64,000 nucleotides of DNA. Source: Acipenser ruthenus (lineage: Eukaryota > Chordata > Actinopteri > Acipenseriformes > Acipenseridae). A model generated the notes under the pieces. It did no database searches, had not been told where the DNA came from, and saw only the letters and a list, made by a program, of their open reading frames with translations. The position numbers were made by a program, and so were the translations under genes. This document shows, piece by piece, positions 46,150 through 56,405 of the stretch. Each line of letters starts with the position of its first letter. The stretch's first letter is position 1. The stretch is from the NCBI RefSeq assembly GCF_902713425.1, contig NC_081223.1, positions 454,001-518,000 of the forward strand. Direction: 5' to 3'.

Positions 46150-46485
46150 CTGAAATCTTCCTGTTGTCCTTGACTAGAACAGCACTGGATGATGTTTTTT
46201 GTAAATCCTGTTTTCAGCTCCTCTGGTGTCCCCAGCATGTCTGGACATGTTGACTGTGTCCTCTGTGCATCCCAAACTCCAGGCACACAGTCCTTTACAA
46301 TTGCAACAGCCCCCATAATGTCCAAGTAAAATCCAAGAAAAATGAATATTGAAGGAGAAAATGCTAAAAACAAAATTCCCAAACAAGGCTCTCCCCACTA
46401 CCCATACGGAACAAACACATATTTGTAATGTATGAGTCTTATATGTGTCAAACATCATTCTTGAAATAAGTATAATATTCAAATA
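46150..46485. other. Intergenic DNA
   Basis: No recognised feature. Confidence 0.3.
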
Positions 46486-46590
46486 TACAACACCTGGCAT
46501 TTCCAGACAGTCTCCCATTCAAGTACTAACCAGGCCCATCCTTGCTGAGCTTCAGAGATCAGATGTTCTCAAGGTGACATGGCTGTAAGT
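46486..46590 (-). pseudogene. 5S rRNA pseudogene
   Basis: The minus strand matches vertebrate 5S rRNA from ACTTACAGCCATGTCACC to GGGAGACTGTCTGG and GGTGTTGTA. The internal control region (AAGCTCAGCAAGGATGGGCC) is partly kept. About 10 nt are missing after GAGAAC, and there are many substitutions. Confidence 0.85.
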
Positions 46591-47310
46591 GAAAGAGCGC
46601 TCTGGTTTAGTGTCTTTCATAGTAACTAATACTGACTGATCTGCGAGAACAATGGAATAAGCAGATTTCTTATTCAAGACAAACTAACACTTGTTGCAGC
46701 TCTAGACTCCACACATACGCATCTCCAAAATTGGCCCCATTTTAGTATATGGAAAATATATTAGATATTTGGTAAATATTTGTTTTATGTATTGTAAATA
46801 TATGGAGTAATAATAAATTCTTATGAGAAAAATACATGTTGTATACATTTGAAATATATAATTTAATATGTGTATTAATACAGTATATGATACACATTAA
46901 AAAGACTCATCAATTACAACAGCGCCCGGTGCTTAAGAGCACCTTAGTAAAGGAAGCAGAGTTACAGAATTATGAAGGATATTCCATGCGACAATTATAA
47001 ATAACCCCAGGTTAAGAACCACTGCTCTGGATTAAAGAGCATCATTTTATTACTCTCTCTCTCCCTCTTGTGGTCACAGAGTGTAGTGCAGTCTGTGCTG
47101 CTGGGCTGTGGAATTGCAACAGAAATCCCTTCCCATGCTGGTGGAATGACATGCTGTAACCTCTATGCTGACACACACTGATGTGAGTCTGCAGGAATAA
47201 CTGGGGTGTGGGACAGACAGCTTACAGCAACTCTCAGAGAGGAGAGTAAGGGAAGAATCATTGTGTTTAAAATGCTGGCCTGCTAAAGGGACATTTTAAC
47301 ATTGTTTAAT
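46591..47310. other. Intergenic DNA with V-unit flank fragment (46985-47130)
   Basis: Positions about 46985-47130 copy the unit flank also found at 50235-50370 and 29020-29120, including the CTCF-like word near 47055. The rest is AT-rich with no feature. Confidence 0.55.
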
Positions 47311-47375
47311 ATTATTATTATTATTTATTTCTTAGCAGACGTCCTTATCCAGGGCAACTTACAGTCGTAAACAAA
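47311..47375 (-). mobile_element. L2/SINE tail fragment
   Basis: ATT-rich tract followed by the reversed fish tail (TTATCCAGGGCAACTTACAG). Only the last tens of bases remain. Confidence 0.7.
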
Positions 47376-47629
47376 AAAGAACTGCAGCAGTACTAAAACT
47401 TTTTTTTTTCCTCAATTGTTTATTCGTATAATCAAATCGCTGGTCAGCGTAGCGGTCTCCACTGGGACCCAGCAGAAAACGCCAAATCGACCCGGGCAGC
47501 GTTGGAGCTCAATGTGTTACGGCCATCAGTGCTTACTTCAGGTCAGTCAAAATAATAAGAGTTACGCACTTAAGTGAGCCCAAACACTCAAGGGCTACTT
47601 CTGAATATTGACATTAACACTGCCAACTC
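47376..47629. other. Spacer, nothing recognised
   Basis: No feature identified. Confidence 0.3.
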
Positions 47630-47770
47630 AACCCAACCAAACCCCCTACCCTAACCCAAAACCCAACCCCAACCCCAACCCCAACCCCAACCCCAACCCC
47701 CAAATCCCAAACCCCAAACCCCAAACCCCTAACCCCAACACCCCAACACCCCAACACCCCAACCCCCTAA
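47630..47770. repeat. C-rich (CCCCAA)n-type repeat, G4-capable on minus strand
   Basis: A run of AACCCC hexamers is mixed with CCCTAA, CCCAAA and CCCCAACA variants. The minus strand therefore carries repeated GGGGTT, able to fold as G-quadruplexes. It is telomere-like but mostly not the vertebrate TTAGGG unit. Confidence 0.85.
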
Positions 47771-48210
47771 TTATCGCTATCTGGGTTTCAATCAAATTCA
47801 TTTCTGGTTGTGGACTGCTAAACAGCTGGCATTTCATTGTTGCAAAAAAGTCTTTGCCACAAATTAAAAAAAAATGGCACTTGGAAGAAATCCTTTTGAA
47901 ACAGTGTAATTAGCAGCAAGTTGTTTTGTATCTCAGTAACAAGACCTCCTCTCCTGGCTCGGCTCCCTGGACTGGGCTTGCAGATAAAAGTTTCCCTCCC
48001 TCGCTCCCTCTGTCCCTCCTCCCTGCATCTGCTGCTGCGCTGTACAGACTACTCTGGTTCCTAGGCTGGTAGCCAGGGCTCTGCTAACCTCTTGGTTTGA
48101 ACAACAGAATCAGCTCAAAAAATTATAATTAAACTGACAAAACTTCCCTCCCTCCGTGCCAATCAGCCAAGTAACAAACCCGTTGCCTCGCCTCCTCACT
48201 TCGCTGGGTC
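47771..48210. other. Intergenic DNA
   Basis: No gene recognised. The part before the 81-bp repeats is pyrimidine-rich. Confidence 0.3.
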
Positions 48211-48402
48211 CCAGTCTCCCTGCATCAAGCCTGACCTGGACTGGAGGGAGCAACCATTCTCTTAGGGGGAGTGAGGGAGGAAGGGAGCAGTGCAGTCTCC
48301 GTGCCTCAAGCCTGCCCTGGACTGGAGGGAGCAACCTTTCTCTTAGGGGGTGTGAGGGAGGAAGGGAGCAGTGCAGTCTCTGTGCCTCAAGCCTGCCCTG
48401 GA
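48211..48402. repeat. 81-bp minisatellite, about 2.4 copies
   Basis: CTGGAGGGAGCAACC recurs at 48241 and 48322, and the CCTCAAGCCTGCCCTGGAC part recurs three times. Units differ at a few positions. Confidence 0.9.
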
Positions 48403-48407
48403 CAAGC

Positions 48408-50470
48408 AGAGTCAGTGTTTCCCAGCATGCATCAATGCGAGCAGATTCAGACATAGACCAAACTGTAGTGTTTAGATGACAGGGTGTGAGGAGCCTTGTG
48501 TTGATAATGGGAGAACTGGGCTGACTGGGGAGGTAACTGCTGCCTATTTCAATTGTCTTATTAATGTGTTATTACATAGGGCAGCAGTGTGGAGTAGTGG
48601 TTAGGGCTCTGGACTCTTGACCGGAGGGTTGTGGGTTCAGTCCCCAGTGGGGGACACTGCTGTTGTACCCTTGAGCAAGGTACTTTACCTAGATTGCTCC
48701 AGTAAAAACCCAACTGTATAAATGGGTAATTGTATGTAAAAATAATGTGATATCTGTATAATGTGAAATAATGTATAATGTGATATGTTGTAACAATTGT
48801 AAGTCGCCCTGGATAAGGACGTCTGCTAAGAAATAAATAATAATAAATAATAATTATAGACAGCAGTGGTGCTCTGGCTCCCTCTTGTGGTCAGTGTGAA
48901 TGATGGCAGTGTGTGCAGCATGGCAGGGCACTGATGCCTGTTTCCAGGCTATACAAACACAGAGAGGGATTCAATCAAACACTAAGTTCACAGTTTAATA
49001 GAAGAGTGGATTAGTTATATTTGTATATGTGTTCTAAGTGCTGCACTTCTGTTTCAATAAGTGTCACAGACAGTTCTATGAGATCTGAGCTGTGAACACA
49101 GGTGGGACTTGATAGGGTTGGGTGACTCACAGTACAGTTAGATTATCCTTCCTGTAGTTTTATGTTTAGCCTCTCAGTGCTTCCCTGCTCTCTACGACGG
49201 GCATTAGAAATCTGTCTGATCAGAATAAACTGGCCTATAAGTGTTGAGACATGTGTGCCAGGGAGCTGCTGCACACATAAGGAATGAAGGAGACCAAGTG
49301 GGTAACAAGGATGACACAGGAGGCAAGACAATGAAGAATAAACTGCCTTCAATAACGCTGATGTGCTGCTCCTTAATAAAAATAAGAATTCACTCAGAAA
49401 TGTATTAATTCCTCATTTAAACAATGTGTCTTAAATTGAGATAACTTCATTTTTATTATTATAAGTTATAACCTGAGTTAGATAAAGAAGCCTCACAAAC
49501 TCAATCTTCCATCTATTTGAGGTGCATACCATGTTAATATATACAATTGAATTTAAAGAATGGTTGCACAATCAGAAGTACTTTCCTGTCATTTTATTTC
49601 AAGCAAGATAAAAAGTCAGTTCTCTCAATCCAGTGTGTGAGAAGTGTGTGTTTCACAGCGGTTGAGACAGGCAGGCAGGCAGGTGAGAGGCAGAGAGGGA
49701 GGCACAGAGACACAGGCACTCAGGATTTATTCACACACACACTCACGTGATGCTACCAGCTATGGGAACTCATGGAGGACATACAACCCAGTGTACAAAA
49801 AGCAAAGCAAAACATCCAGAAACTCCAAATCAAAGTTCCAGTGAAGGCAGCGTGCGCTTAAGTTTAAACTCATTTTCAGCTGATGCAGTTTCTTTGCCTT
49901 TCAGAAAACAAGTTTTTTCTGACAATCAAAAAGAAAAAAATAGCTAATAGTTTTCTTTGTGTTGAGTTTGTACAAACACAGCTATTTCTGTCTCTTCTCC
50001 CTTCTCTCAAACAATTCATCTTAGCCACAGCTGATAATACGTAGCTTTGTTACACAGTATAAATAATTATTAATTGTAAAATATTAAAATCAGACCTGCA
50101 GGTTAACAGATCCATCATAAACTTTGTGAAATCAAATCCATTCAAGAAGCAAACATTTTGATTTTGCACATTGCTAATGTTGAGTGAAAAGTTTCCAGTT
50201 TTTTCCTGTGGACCCCCTGGACTGTCTCTGAGGACCCCAGGTTAAGAACCACTGCTCTGGATTAAAGAGCATCATTTTATTACTCTCTCTCTCCCTCTTG
50301 TGGTCACAGAGTGTAGTGCAGTCTGTGCTGATGGTCTGTGGAATTGCAGTAAAATCCCTTCCCATGCTGTTGTGTTTAGATGACTGGGTGTGAGGAGCCT
50401 TGTGTTAACAATGGGAGAACTGGGGAAGTAACTGCTGCCTATTTCAATTGTCTTTTTACTGTGTTATTAC
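48408..50470. repeat. Ig V unit D without V gene
   Basis: It shares the unit edge (48408-48565), the CTCF-like motif (48874-48893), the conserved non-coding block (48900-49380), the (CAGG)-rich block (49640-49850) and the upstream V flank (49860-50300). At about 49856 it jumps from the (CAGG)-block side straight to the sequence upstream of the V promoter. About 2 kb present in unit B (33.88-35.88 kb), including the V gene, is missing. Confidence 0.85.
48579..48855 (+). mobile_element. Full-length tRNA-derived SINE
   Basis: Head GGGCAGCAGTGTGGAGTAGT, A box (GTGGTTAGGGCTCTGG), B box (GGTTCAGTCCCC), body, and tail TAAGTCGCCCTGGATAAGGA followed by (AATA)n. It is the same family as 8589-8856 and sits at the edge of unit D. 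Confidence 0.9.
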
Positions 50471-50639
50471 ATTATTCATCCCCATGTTCTCTCTGGCTTT
50501 CAATGCTCTTCAAGCCTGATATATGTTATTAATTGTTGTCTAAACTGCTATTTCAGGTTTTTCACTCCATCTTATTCGTATAATTCTGTATGACACACAC
50601 ATCCACAATGTTTAGAAATCACATCCTAGCCTTGTATTT
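50471..50639. other. Spacer
   Basis: No feature identified. Confidence 0.3.
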
Positions 50640-50826
50640 AATGTAATATGCTTGTATTTAATGTATTTGCATTGTTTTTTCCTGTTTGTATTTAATGTAC
50701 TATGCCCTGTATTTCACTGTATTTAATGTATTATGCATTGATCCTCACTGTCTTGAAAAGCGCTTTGTGATGGTGGTCCACTATGAAAGGTGCTATATAA
50801 AATAAAGATTGATTGATTGATTGATT
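50640..50826 (+). mobile_element. LINE 3' end with (ATTG)n tail
   Basis: GAAAAGCGCTTTGTGATGG, then GTGCTATATAAAATAAAG and GATT repeats, is a tail type common to several fish non-LTR families. The upstream part has doubled TGTATTTAATGTA motifs. The family is not assigned. Confidence 0.6.
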
Positions 50827-51796
50827 ATGGAGAGCAGTGGTGCTCTGGCTCCCTCTTGTGGTCAGTGTTAATATCTCCAGTCTGTGCTGCTTGTCAGGGC
50901 CCTGTTTCCAGGCTCCTGCTTCATCTGATTGCCACTCTAACACTCCAGTGTCCTGTGCAGTGTCCAGTCCCACATGTCATTTAGAAACAGTGAGACACTG
51001 ATCCAGTGTGGGGAGGGGCAGTGCTCTGATAAAGGCTTGTGTGCCACTGGGGTCTGTTCAACAGGGCTGCTGTGGATTCTACAGGAGAGAGGGGGGCAGA
51101 GAGAAGCAGACAGCAGGAATACACACAGGCTCCTTCTTACTGCACTGGGGAGGGGCTGGAGGATCGAGGGGGTTCGGGGCAGTCGGGGTGTTAGTGGTGC
51201 TCTGGCTCCCTCTTGTGGTCAGTATTAATATCTGCACTGTGTCTCTCGGAGGTCAAATTAATGAGTGCACTTTATTCACTTGAACACAGAGCAGCTCCTG
51301 TGTTAGCTGTCACTGAATCTCTTTATTCCATGATTTGCTGTATTGAGCTGGAGGCTCAGAGAGTGTTTCCTCTTTCCTATCAGCTGTGTGTTTTGTGTTT
51401 AAACCTCAGAGCACTCTGGATATTTACTGACACCCTCCTCCCCTTTCCCAACTTGCTTTTTGCTCTTTCTTTTTGCATTAGGACTCTATAGAGTCCTTTT
51501 ATGTAACTGTAACACCCTCTAGGCAGGGCTTACGCAGAATTGAAATACATAATCACATTTGGAGTCGGTCTACGCCAGATTAGTGCGTAAGACACTGGAC
51601 AAATAAAACAGTTACAGGTTATTTTATTCTGAAAGCAAATCAAGGATGAGATCAGAAACACAGCCTCTTCCAATTAAAAAAGAATCTTTTATTTTACTGC
51701 AGATAAAAAGAAATGGAATGTTAGCAGCAGATTAATACACAGCAGTAAACGTGGGAGAGTTGCATTCATCATTTTCTGCTGCAGATCAATCTGAGG
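50827..51796. other. Intergenic DNA with two CTCF-like unit-edge motifs
   Basis: Short copies of the V-unit edge, including the CCCTCTTGTGG word, lie at about 50830-50875 and 51190-51235. No gene is recognised. The open frames here have no family motif. Confidence 0.4.
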
Positions 51797-51808
51797 GTGT
51801 GTGTGTGT

Positions 51809-51879
<71 letters not shown>

Positions 51880-51946
51880 CGTCCTGAGACTGAGGCAACA
51901 CATCCAGGAGGAGAGACTGCTCCCTACGATAGAGCTGACAGGACTG

Positions 51947-52012
<66 letters not shown>

Positions 52013-52079
52013 CATCCTGAGACTGAGGCAACACATCCAGGAGGAGAGACTGCTCCCTACGATAGAGCTGACAGCACTG

Positions 52080-52145
<66 letters not shown>

Positions 52146-52644
52146 AGAACGTCCTGAGACTGAGGCAACACATCCAGGAGGAGAGACTGCTCCCTACGAT
52201 AGAGCTGACAGCACTGAGGGTGTGTGTGTGTGTGTGTGTGTGCGTGTGTGTGTGTGTGTGTGTCTGCGTGTGTGCGTGTGAGGGAGAGAGTAAGAGCGTC
52301 CCGAGACTGAGGCAACACATCCAGGAGGAGAGACTGCTCCCTACGATACAGCTGACAGCACTGAGGGTGTGTGTGTGTGTGTGTTTGTGTGTGTGCGTGT
52401 GTGTGTGTGTGTGTTTGTGTGAGAGAACGTCCTGAGACTGAGGCAACACATCCAGGAGGAGAGACTGCTCCCTACGATAGAGCTGACAGCACTGAGGGTG
52501 TGTGTGTGTGTGTGTCTCCTCCTGGATGTGTTGCCTCAGTCTCGGGACGCTCTCTCTCTCTCTCACACACACACCCTCAGTGCTGTCAGCTCTATCGTAG
52601 AGAGCAGTCTCTCCTCCTGGATGTGTTGCCTCAGTCTCGGGACG

Positions 52645-52701
<57 letters not shown>
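51797..52701. repeat. Composite (GT)n VNTR with strand switch
   Basis: A core of about 75 nt (CCTGAGACTGAGGCAACACA, then GACTGCTCCC and GAGCTGACAGCACTGAGG) alternates with (GT)n. It appears five times on the plus strand, starting near 51881, 52012, 52151, 52298 and 52429. From about 52516 the core reads in reverse complement, twice, with (CA)n. The switch near 52500-52516 creates a large imperfect palindrome. Confidence 0.95.
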
Positions 52702-52704
<3 letters not shown>

Positions 52705-53365
52705 CATCCAATCCGTTTCTTTTTTTACACTTGTCTTAACATCATTCATGGAGCAACAGTTGGTATGTGCGTAATAAACCCAATCGGGCCTTGATACAAT
52801 AGACAACCCTAGTCTGTACTGAAATAAATAATACATGTTTTCTACAAAAATAAATGCAGCTTGTCAGGATGGCCGAGAGGTCTAAGGCGCCAGACTCAAG
52901 AACTCTGTCTTTCCAAAGAATTCTGTGTTCTGGTCTCCGAATGGAGACGTGGTTTCAAATCCCACTTCAAACAGTTCAATCTTACTTTAAAAGGAATAAA
53001 TGTGTTCATTTTACTATAAAAGATTGTTTCAAGGAAATCAACAGCTGATACCAAACTCTTGTCAGCACTCAATACCATTTTAATTTCAATTTTAAATCCG
53101 ACTAAAATAGTGTTCCTAACACAGATTGCATTTTTGTTGTAAACAGACTACTTGTTAACGTCACTGAAAAATATTTTGTGTCCAAACATGTTATTTAACT
53201 TGATTGTTTTAATATTCCAAATAACATATTACTTGAAAAACATCGTCTACCACTGGATCGTGGTCTCAGGCTGGGATGCGGACCATTGAGAACAGTATAA
53301 ACGATCTATTACTAGACGCAGCTTACAGGAGAAGTGCCCTCGTTTAACATGCTAGGATGATCGAC
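52705..53365. repeat. Direct copy of the 5.8-6.45 kb tRNA block
   Basis: It matches about 5790-6450 in the same orientation, including flanks and tRNA-Leu, then diverges after GCTAGGATGATC. The VNTR is joined at its left edge. Confidence 0.85.
52863..52973 (+). tRNA. tRNA-Leu (CAA) with intron, second copy
   Basis: The D arm keeps the GATGGCCGAG that the first copy lost one base from, and the intron is kept. The 3' acceptor (TTCAAAC) mismatches the 5' side (GTCAGGA) at two positions, and the T arm has GTTTCAAAT. The two copies are thus each damaged in a different place; this one may be a pseudogene. Confidence 0.65.
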
Positions 53366-54306
53366 TTCGGCATTCTCCAACTGCTGTTTACATTTTCTAA
53401 CACGTTATGAGGAAGAATACAAAGTTTGACACTTTCCTTGTAAGTGGGGGTAAGCACAAGTTATTTTCAGATGTAATGTCTTTATTTAAGCTCATCTAGT
53501 CCTGCGCAGTGCAAATCACATTACTGTTTAAAGTGTTCTTAAATTGTTTTAACATTAGCATTGATCAATTTGAAATTTGCTTATTGATTTAAACAACTGA
53601 ACAATTGTAGGCTTGATGGTTTCTTTTTTCTGCGTTTCTATCAGTATGAGATACGCACTCAAAATGTGTCCCCTTCCTTCAACAACCCCTGACTGAAGAT
53701 TGGAGTGTCATCACTAGCAGCGAGCAGGTGCCCGAAAACAACACTCATTGTCAGCGCGGTGCTGAGAAGAAAACACTCCCACTCCTCCTGGTGGATACCG
53801 AGACCAATCCCTTCAAAACATGTTTCATTCTAGAAATGATCCTTGCAAATATAGTCTTATCTTTTATTGGCAGACCGTCGCCCCCAACTGGCAAGCTCTA
53901 CTTCATATGATACAATGACTGGGCAACAACGAGGTGTTACATTAACAATACAAACTAACTTGAGACAGCCAAGACGTTAAAGCATACCTTAAGTTTGTCA
54001 TGTGATACAAAAGCAAGTTTTGGCATTTTTGAATTGCCTGCCTCGTCAAACAAGCTCGAGCCACAGCACACAGCGCTGCTGCATCGGGACACAGAGGGGG
54101 ATTTTAAAGCGACTGAATCAACGAGCTGAGACTACTTTTTGAAGAAATTTAAAAAATATCTCTATTCGAAATATTTGCTATTTAGTTAATTAATTTATTT
54201 TTTGAATTTGCAAATGGCAGACTACATTGCCAAAAAAAAATCTGACAATCGGAATTGCTCGTATCAAGCTGCGATGTAGCCTATGAGAATCGCTGGCAGA
54301 CTTCAA
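53366..54306. other. AT-rich intergenic DNA
   Basis: No gene or repeat is recognised. Open frames are short and without motif. Confidence 0.35.
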
Positions 54307-54379
54307 GGGGAATTAGCTCAAATGGTAGAGCGCTCGCTTAGCATGCGAGAAGTAGCGGGATCGATGCCCACATTCTCCA
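54307..54379 (+). tRNA. tRNA-Ala (AGC)
   Basis: 73 nt, almost identical to vertebrate tRNA-Ala-AGC: GGGGAATTAGCTC, anticodon arm CTCGCTTAGCATGCGAG, B box GGATCGATGCCC, discriminator A and downstream TTTT. It is probably functional. Confidence 0.92.
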
Positions 54380-54746
54380 AATAGTTTTAATGTATCTGCG
54401 TATTTAGTCCCAATGCATTCTGGAGATAAATACAGTGTGACAATTCTTTGTAACAGAGACGCCCGCCCTACATGTCTATTTTAAAGCACAGTCTGCTAAT
54501 TTGTAATATTCCCCAGACTGAAAAACTGCAGTGCGCCCTCCATCGTGTCTTCCGAGAAACACAAAGGGAGATTTTTTATATATATTTTTTAGCAATTGAA
54601 GAGTTTGTGTTAATTGAGAATAAATATAAATGGCTTGAAGTTTGCTTTCATTTGTAACGTGTTTGTAATTAAATGTTTGTGGTTTTTACCAATCATTGTG
54701 CTGTATACTAGCTACTGTTGCATGTCCATGAATTTGATACGCAGCT
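54380..54746. other. Spacer between tRNA genes
   Basis: Nothing recognised. Confidence 0.3.
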
Positions 54747-54818
54747 TCCCATATGGTCTAGCAGTTAGGATTCCTGGATTTTACCCAGGCGGCCTGGGTT
54801 CGATTCCCGGTATGGGAA
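54747..54818 (+). tRNA. Glu-type tRNA body with Lys anticodon (TTT)
   Basis: The body is tRNA-Glu-TTC: acceptor TCCCATA pairs perfectly with TATGGGA, the A box is TGGTCTAGCAGTTAGG, the B box GGTTCGATTCCC, and the anticodon stem CCTGG/CCAGG is perfect. The loop reads ATTTTAC, placing TTT (Lys) at 34-36, where Glu has TTTTCAC with TTC. Base 32 is also changed. All stems are intact and TTTT lies about 16 nt downstream, so it may be transcribed. If charged by GluRS it would put Glu at Lys codons; identity elements at U34-U35 remain. Confidence 0.85.
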
Positions 54819-54901
54819 CAGCTTTGATATTGTCATTTTGTTACAGAACTGTGGTCATGTGTAATGTGTTTTCAATATGATAATAAAGCTACAGTTACTC
54901 G

Positions 54902-54904
<3 letters not shown>

Positions 54905-54962
<58 letters not shown>
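54905..54962. repeat. (TA)n microsatellite
   Basis: TA tract about 90 nt after the Glu-type tRNA. Confidence 0.95.
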
Positions 54963-54967
<5 letters not shown>

Positions 54968-55209
54968 ACCATCGCAGTTTGTTTTTAAATTATATTAATC
55001 CCTGGTCAAGACAAAGTCTCTCAGGGGTTGGCCTATCATTAGATTGCGGATGTAAGGTCCCTGGTCCCATCGTATAAGCAAGATAGTTTATTCACAAATA
55101 AATACACACACTTTTATTTATGTTTCTTTTGTTGGTAAATTCACACATTGCATTCTGTCATGTCACACTGTGCACTCTAGCATTGCATAACAAGCCTGCA
55201 CTACACCAG

Positions 55210-55281
55210 GACTTCGTGGAGCAACGGTAGCCTGTCTGACTCCAGATCAGAAGGTTGCGTGTTCCAATCACGTCGAGGTTA
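55210..55281 (+). tRNA. tRNA-Trp (CCA)
   Basis: 72 nt: acceptor GACTTCG pairs with CGAGGTT, anticodon arm TCTGACTCCAGATCAGA, T stem GCGTG/CACGT. The T loop is TTCCAAT and the D stem has changes, so function is likely but not assured. A degraded relative lies at 43226. Confidence 0.85.
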
Positions 55282-55949
55282 AAGCCTTCTTTATTTCTAT
55301 TCCACACTATTTCATTTTTTAGCGTGATTGGATTTGAATGTCTCCGGACATTTATTTATACAATTTATTGATTATATAGCGACAAACAAATTTCAATCAA
55401 GATCCAGTCTCTCTATCATTAGTTTGCGCTGCTGTGTTTGGTCACCTTCTAGGTGTGCTCACATTTATTGTGCACATTTAACCTCCCCATTCTACTAAAG
55501 CTTTGATTTCACAATGTCACTTTATACTGCTGCTACTGTTTGTAATTGCTGAGATATTTAATTCAATATGATTTTAATTAGACTAGTAAATAAATATCAT
55601 TGGTTTTTATTTCTTGTGTAAAATTGGTATTCTTTGAGCTCCCCGGTTCCTCCGTTCTTTTATTGCTAATATCCAGACCTCACTGGACAACAAAGGTGGT
55701 GGCAGCGGTTGCGCTACCCAAACCCGAACGACCTCGCCTGTAGACAGGGAGTGAGCGTTACAGGCCATCTATCAGCTAATTTCCTACCTGCTCAGGTGAT
55801 TCTTTTCATCATTCAACTTTTCTATTTTTCTGCAGGAGCTCCATCGTTAGTCTTTTCTGCTCCATCCAGTCTCCAGCTCAGCTACAGCGCCGTTCAAAGC
55901 GCAGCGTCATTCTCAGCTTGCTCTGCGTTTTCATCAGAAAGACTGTTCC
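55282..55949. other. Intergenic DNA, possible edge of an unclassified element
   Basis: GGTGGTGGCAGCGG near 55693 resembles sequence found just inside LTR-type elements, and the following stretch is GC-richer and partly open. Evidence is too thin to name an element. Confidence 0.25.
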
Positions 55950-56405
55950 GACGTCACCGCTGCACTGCAACTCTTTCACACCGGCGCCTCACAGACCATG
56001 GTTACCACGGCAACGCCTCATCGAGTCACTACTGGGAGTGGTAAGTTGCCATGGCGACCAGGCAGCTTTAACAGGCAATGCGAGCCTGTGCCTCACTACT
56101 GCAATCTTCTGGCTCCTGCTGCTGCGCTTTTGCAACATGAGAGCTTCAACTCGCCGAATTGTGACATCTAAATACTGCAGGCTCCTCTTCTAGACCTACG
56201 TTAACTTACTTATATCATCACGAACTGTTCTAAAGCAAATGTTTTATACATAGACAAGGATTTTAATCGCATTAACCAAATATATACTACCCTGCTTCAC
56301 TGAAGCCAATAGTTTCAATTCCAATCGCAACCTCTAGATGGCAGCATAAGACCACAAGCTCTACATAATTTAAACTGATTTGCTATCGCTGCGAATCTCG
56401 CACAC
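55950..56405. repeat. Dispersed repeat, copy B (inverse of 4.34-4.8 kb)
   Basis: Reverse-complement match to about 4344-4795. It carries an extra 37 bp near 55990-56030 with a second palindromic GGTTACCACGGCAAC element. The RFX X-box-like GTTGCCATGGCGAC lies at 56045-56058, overlapping a donor-like GTAAGT. Confidence 0.6.

Noticed and set aside
47608-47913. Pro/Asn-rich frame and its Gly/Leu-rich antisense
   Set aside because: Translations of the CCCCAA-type repeat.
51689-52836. Long open frames rich in Thr-His or Cys-Val repeats
   Set aside because: They are translations of the (GT)n/(CA)n VNTR; simple repeats of period two stay open in every frame.
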